Below are positions 61,871 through 64,000 of a stretch of 64,000 bases of DNA, one piece after another; the stretch's first letter is position 1; every line of letters begins with the position of its first letter. A program made the position numbers and the translations under genes. This stretch comes from Adhaeribacter swui (GTDB lineage: Bacteria; Bacteroidota; Bacteroidia; Cytophagales; Hymenobacteraceae), in contig NZ_CP055156.1 of NCBI RefSeq assembly GCF_014217805.1, positions 3,106,585-3,170,584 on the forward strand, written 5' to 3'. The notes under the pieces are model-generated. The model saw nothing but the letters and a program-made list of their open reading frames with translations, ran no database searches and was not told where the DNA came from.

Positions 61871-63576
61871 GTACTATTGACTGGATAGTACTTATCGGAA
61901 CCCTGGCTTTTATTGTGATTTTTGGCGTCTGGAAAACCCGGCAAGCCGATAAAAACATGGAAGGCTATTTAAAAGGCGATAACACCGAGCGCTGGTGGAT
62001 GATGGGGCTTTCTATTATGGCAACGCAGGCCAGCGCCATTACTTTTCTTTCTACGCCCGGCCAAGCCTACGAAGACGGCATGCGGTTTATTCAGTTTTAC
62101 CTGGGTTTGCCCCTGGCCATGATTATTATTGCCGCTACCATAATCCCCAACTTTTACCGGCTAAAAGTTTATACCGCCTACGAATACCTCGAAAGCCGCT
62201 TTGATTTAAAATGCCGTTTGCTGGCTGCTTTCTTGTTTTTGGTGCAGCGGGGCTTATCCACGGGCATTACCATTTACGCGCCTTCTATTATTTTTTCTAC
62301 TATCCTGGGCTGGAACTTACAAATGACCATTCTGGTAATGGGCGTGCTGGTTACTATTTACACGGTTTCGGGCGGTACCCGGGCGGTAAGTGTTACGCAC
62401 CAGCAGCAAATGGCGATTATGTTGTGCGGCATGGTGCTGGCGGGCGTTACGGTCATGTACCTTTTGCCCGAAAATATTTCTTTCGGCAAGGCGGTGCAGG
62501 TAGCCGGCAAAATGGGTAAACTAAACCTGATTGATTTTAAACTGAATTGGGACGACCGTTATAATTTCTGGTCGGGGATGTTGGGTGGTTTGTTCGTGGC
62601 TTTATCGTACTTCGGAGCCGATCAGTCGCAGGTAGGGCGTTATTTATCGGGCGAGTCTATTGCACAGAGTCGTTTGAGTGTGTTGTTTAACGGTTTATTA
62701 AAAATTCCCATGCAGTTCCTGATTTTATTTATCGGGGTGTTGGTGTTTTTATTTTACCAGTTTCATCAGCCGCCGGTATTTTTTAATCAAGTAGAATTAA
62801 ATAAAATAGAAGTCGCTGGGCAAGGACCTGCTTTAAAACAGTTAAAAGAAGAGTACACGGCTAATTTTAAAGAAAAACAGCAGCAGGTAAACCAATTAGT
62901 AACCGCTCTTGAAAAAGAAGACAACGCCCGGATTGCCGCTACCCAGCAAGCGCTGGCTACCACCGAAGCGAATGGCAAAGCCATTCGGGGCCAAGTAGGT
63001 AAATTACTGCAGCAAGTAGACCCAAAAGGAGAAACCCGCGATACAGATTATGTTTTTATCACCTTTATTATTACCTATCTGCCCCACGGTTTAATTGGGT
63101 TGTTAATTGCCGTTATTTTTAGCGCCGGCATGTCGTCTACGGCAGCGGGGCTGAATTCTTTAGGTTCTACTACCGTCATCGATTTTTACAAACGCACTAT
63201 TAAACCGGAGGCTTCTTCGCGGCACTACGTTTTTATGTCCAAGATATTTACGGCGGCCTGGTCGGTGCTTGGGGTTTTGTTTGCGACTTTGGCTTCCCAA
63301 CTGGAGAATTTAATTCAGGCGGTAAACTTATTGGGCTCTTACTTTTACGGGCCTATTCTGGGAATATTTATCGCGGCTTTTTACGTAAAGTATATAAAGT
63401 CTAATGCGGTTTTCTGGGGCGCTCTATTAGCCGAAGCGGGTGTTGTTATTATTTCTCTTACCAGCGATATGGCTTATTTGTGGTGGAACCCAATTGGTTG
63501 TGGCTTGGTGTTACTATTTGGGTTTATCATTCAGTTTTTCTTAAATCAACAAGCGGCCCGCGCGATAAAAATTTAA
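61867..63576 (+). CDS. Sodium:solute symporter (SSS family)
   Basis: The 569-residue protein has about 13-14 membrane helices. SSS marks: IMATQASAITFLSTPGQAYEDG, YLESRFDLKCRLLAAFLF, VSGGTRAVSVTHQQQ, and FSAGMSSTAAGLNSLGSTTV around the sodium site. Between helices, at residues about 315-395, is a long soluble insertion of predicted coiled coil (LKQLKEEYTANFKEKQQQVN through TALEKEDNARIAATQQAL). It probably imports a sugar or sugar derivative, fitting the deacetylase upstream. Start at ATG 61867, overlapping the small gene. Confidence 0.93.
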   Translation: MSTIDWIVLIGTLAFIVIFGVWKTRQADKNMEGYLKGDNTERWWMMGLSIMATQASAITFLSTPGQAYEDGMRFIQFYLGLPLAMIIIAATIIPNFYRLKVYTAYEYLESRFDLKCRLLAAFLFLVQRGLSTGITIYAPSIIFSTILGWNLQMTILVMGVLVTIYTVSGGTRAVSVTHQQQMAIMLCGMVLAGVTVMYLLPENISFGKAVQVAGKMGKLNLIDFKLNWDDRYNFWSGMLGGLFVALSYFGADQSQVGRYLSGESIAQSRLSVLFNGLLKIPMQFLILFIGVLVFLFYQFHQPPVFFNQVELNKIEVAGQGPALKQLKEEYTANFKEKQQQVNQLVTALEKEDNARIAATQQALATTEANGKAIRGQVGKLLQQVDPKGETRDTDYVFITFIITYLPHGLIGLLIAVIFSAGMSSTAAGLNSLGSTTVIDFYKRTIKPEASSRHYVFMSKIFTAAWSVLGVLFATLASQLENLIQAVNLLGSYFYGPILGIFIAAFYVKYIKSNAVFWGALLAEAGVVIISLTSDMAYLWWNPIGCGLVLLFGFIIQFFLNQQAARAIKI

Positions 63577-63635
63577 AAATTTCGGCGTTTACCCAGGCTG
63601 CTTGCGTATGTACCCCAAACATTTGCTTATTCTGT

Positions 63636-64000
63636 ATGAACTACTACATAATCACAGGCACCAGTAAAGGCATTGGTAAAGCCCTGGCCGAAGCACTGCT
63701 GCAGAACGATCAAAATTACGTGTACGGTGTGTCGCGCAATTGTTCCATTACGCATCCGCGCTACCACCATCAGCCACTTAACTTATCGGATATTGTGGCT
63801 TTGGAAAATAACCTGCACAAAGTATTTCCGGTGTTAAAAGATGCCGAGAAAATAGTGTTGGTGAATAATGCCGGAGTAGTAGGAGAGGTGGCCTACATGG
63901 GCAGCCAATTAACCCACAATTTTGCCTACGTGTTCGACGTAAATGTAATGGCACCGGCTATTCTGACTAATACTTTTTTAAGCGCTTATCACTCCGAAGC
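63636..64000 (+). CDS. SDR family protein, 5' part (runs off window)
   Basis: ATG at 63636 begins NYYIITGTSKGIGKALAEAL, an intact cofactor-binding motif, followed by LVNNAGVV. The frame is open to the end of the window. It resembles sepiapterin-reductase-like SDRs (KVFPVLKDAEKIVLVNNAG), but the catalytic Tyr-Lys is outside. It starts 60 nt after the symporter and may share its transcript. Confidence 0.85.
   Translation, partial: MNYYIITGTSKGIGKALAEALLQNDQNYVYGVSRNCSITHPRYHHQPLNLSDIVALENNLHKVFPVLKDAEKIVLVNNAGVVGEVAYMGSQLTHNFAYVFDVNVMAPAILTNTFLSAYHSE

Overview
The window reads as chromosome from a Bacteroidota bacterium. It probably belongs to the order Cytophagales, near Hymenobacteraceae (Adhaeribacter/Hymenobacter-like). 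The signs are a protein with a type IX secretion (T9SS) C-terminal sorting domain, a fused CcoN-CcoO cbb3 oxidase subunit with a one-heme CcoP, many SusC/D-free sugar enzymes typical of the group, TAnnTTTG-like -7 promoter elements, and many short palindromic intergenic repeats. Family placement is inference; no rRNA, tRNA or CRISPR array was seen.

Layout. 1-1391: the 3' part of an IS4-type transposase next to a small outer-membrane-type protein. 1.8-8.6 kb: a 14-repeat T9SS cargo protein, a GH105-DUF4350 pectin enzyme, a degenerate SDR and a pentapeptide-repeat protein. 9.0-11.0 kb: an AT-rich lone GHKL (HSP90/MORC-like) ATPase that looks acquired. 11.2-21.4 kb: the microaerobic respiration block, ccoNO, ccoQ, ccoP, ccoG, ccoH, a TauE/SafE-like membrane protein, a two-domain universal stress protein and hemN. 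Several of its gene junctions are filled with structured repeats. ccoNO and ccoG are preceded by two promoters of identical architecture: an FNR/FixK-like TGA-N6-TCA box exactly 35 nt upstream of a shared -7 element. 22.2-25.5 kb: uxaB and uxaC for galacturonate/glucuronate catabolism, behind a double LacI-like operator. 25.7-30.3 kb: an AT-rich accessory stretch of single small genes separated by GC-rich imperfect palindromes. It also holds a phytanoyl-CoA dioxygenase-like gene and an internally deleted IS1182 transposase.

30.5-34.9 kb: a HxlR regulator divergent from two SDRs, a third SDR broken at an A AAA AAG run, a GNAT and an AHSA1/SRPBCC protein. 35.1-42.8 kb: NADAR, DinB, PBP4-type carboxypeptidase, an unknown protein, sulfatase, a GH5-like glycosidase and an M48 protease. 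43.1-48.7 kb: an RND efflux operon on the minus strand (adaptor, pump, TolC). 49.0-58.9 kb: an alkyltransferase-like protein lacking the acceptor cysteine, M13 peptidase, cupin, cyclophilin, DUF2339, DUF2062, GNAT, MOSC, CDGSH and DUF3140 proteins. 59.1-64.0 kb: a secreted PIG-L deacetylase, a 46-residue membrane protein overlapping a sodium:solute symporter, and the start of an SDR running off the window.

The least explained signals are outside the genes. They are a structured dispersed repeat (15437, 17609, 52224) whose outer stem covaries between copies, double-hairpin inverted-repeat elements, a 154-bp MITE with a 5-bp target duplication, the cassette-like palindromes at 26-29 kb, and the shared cco promoters.
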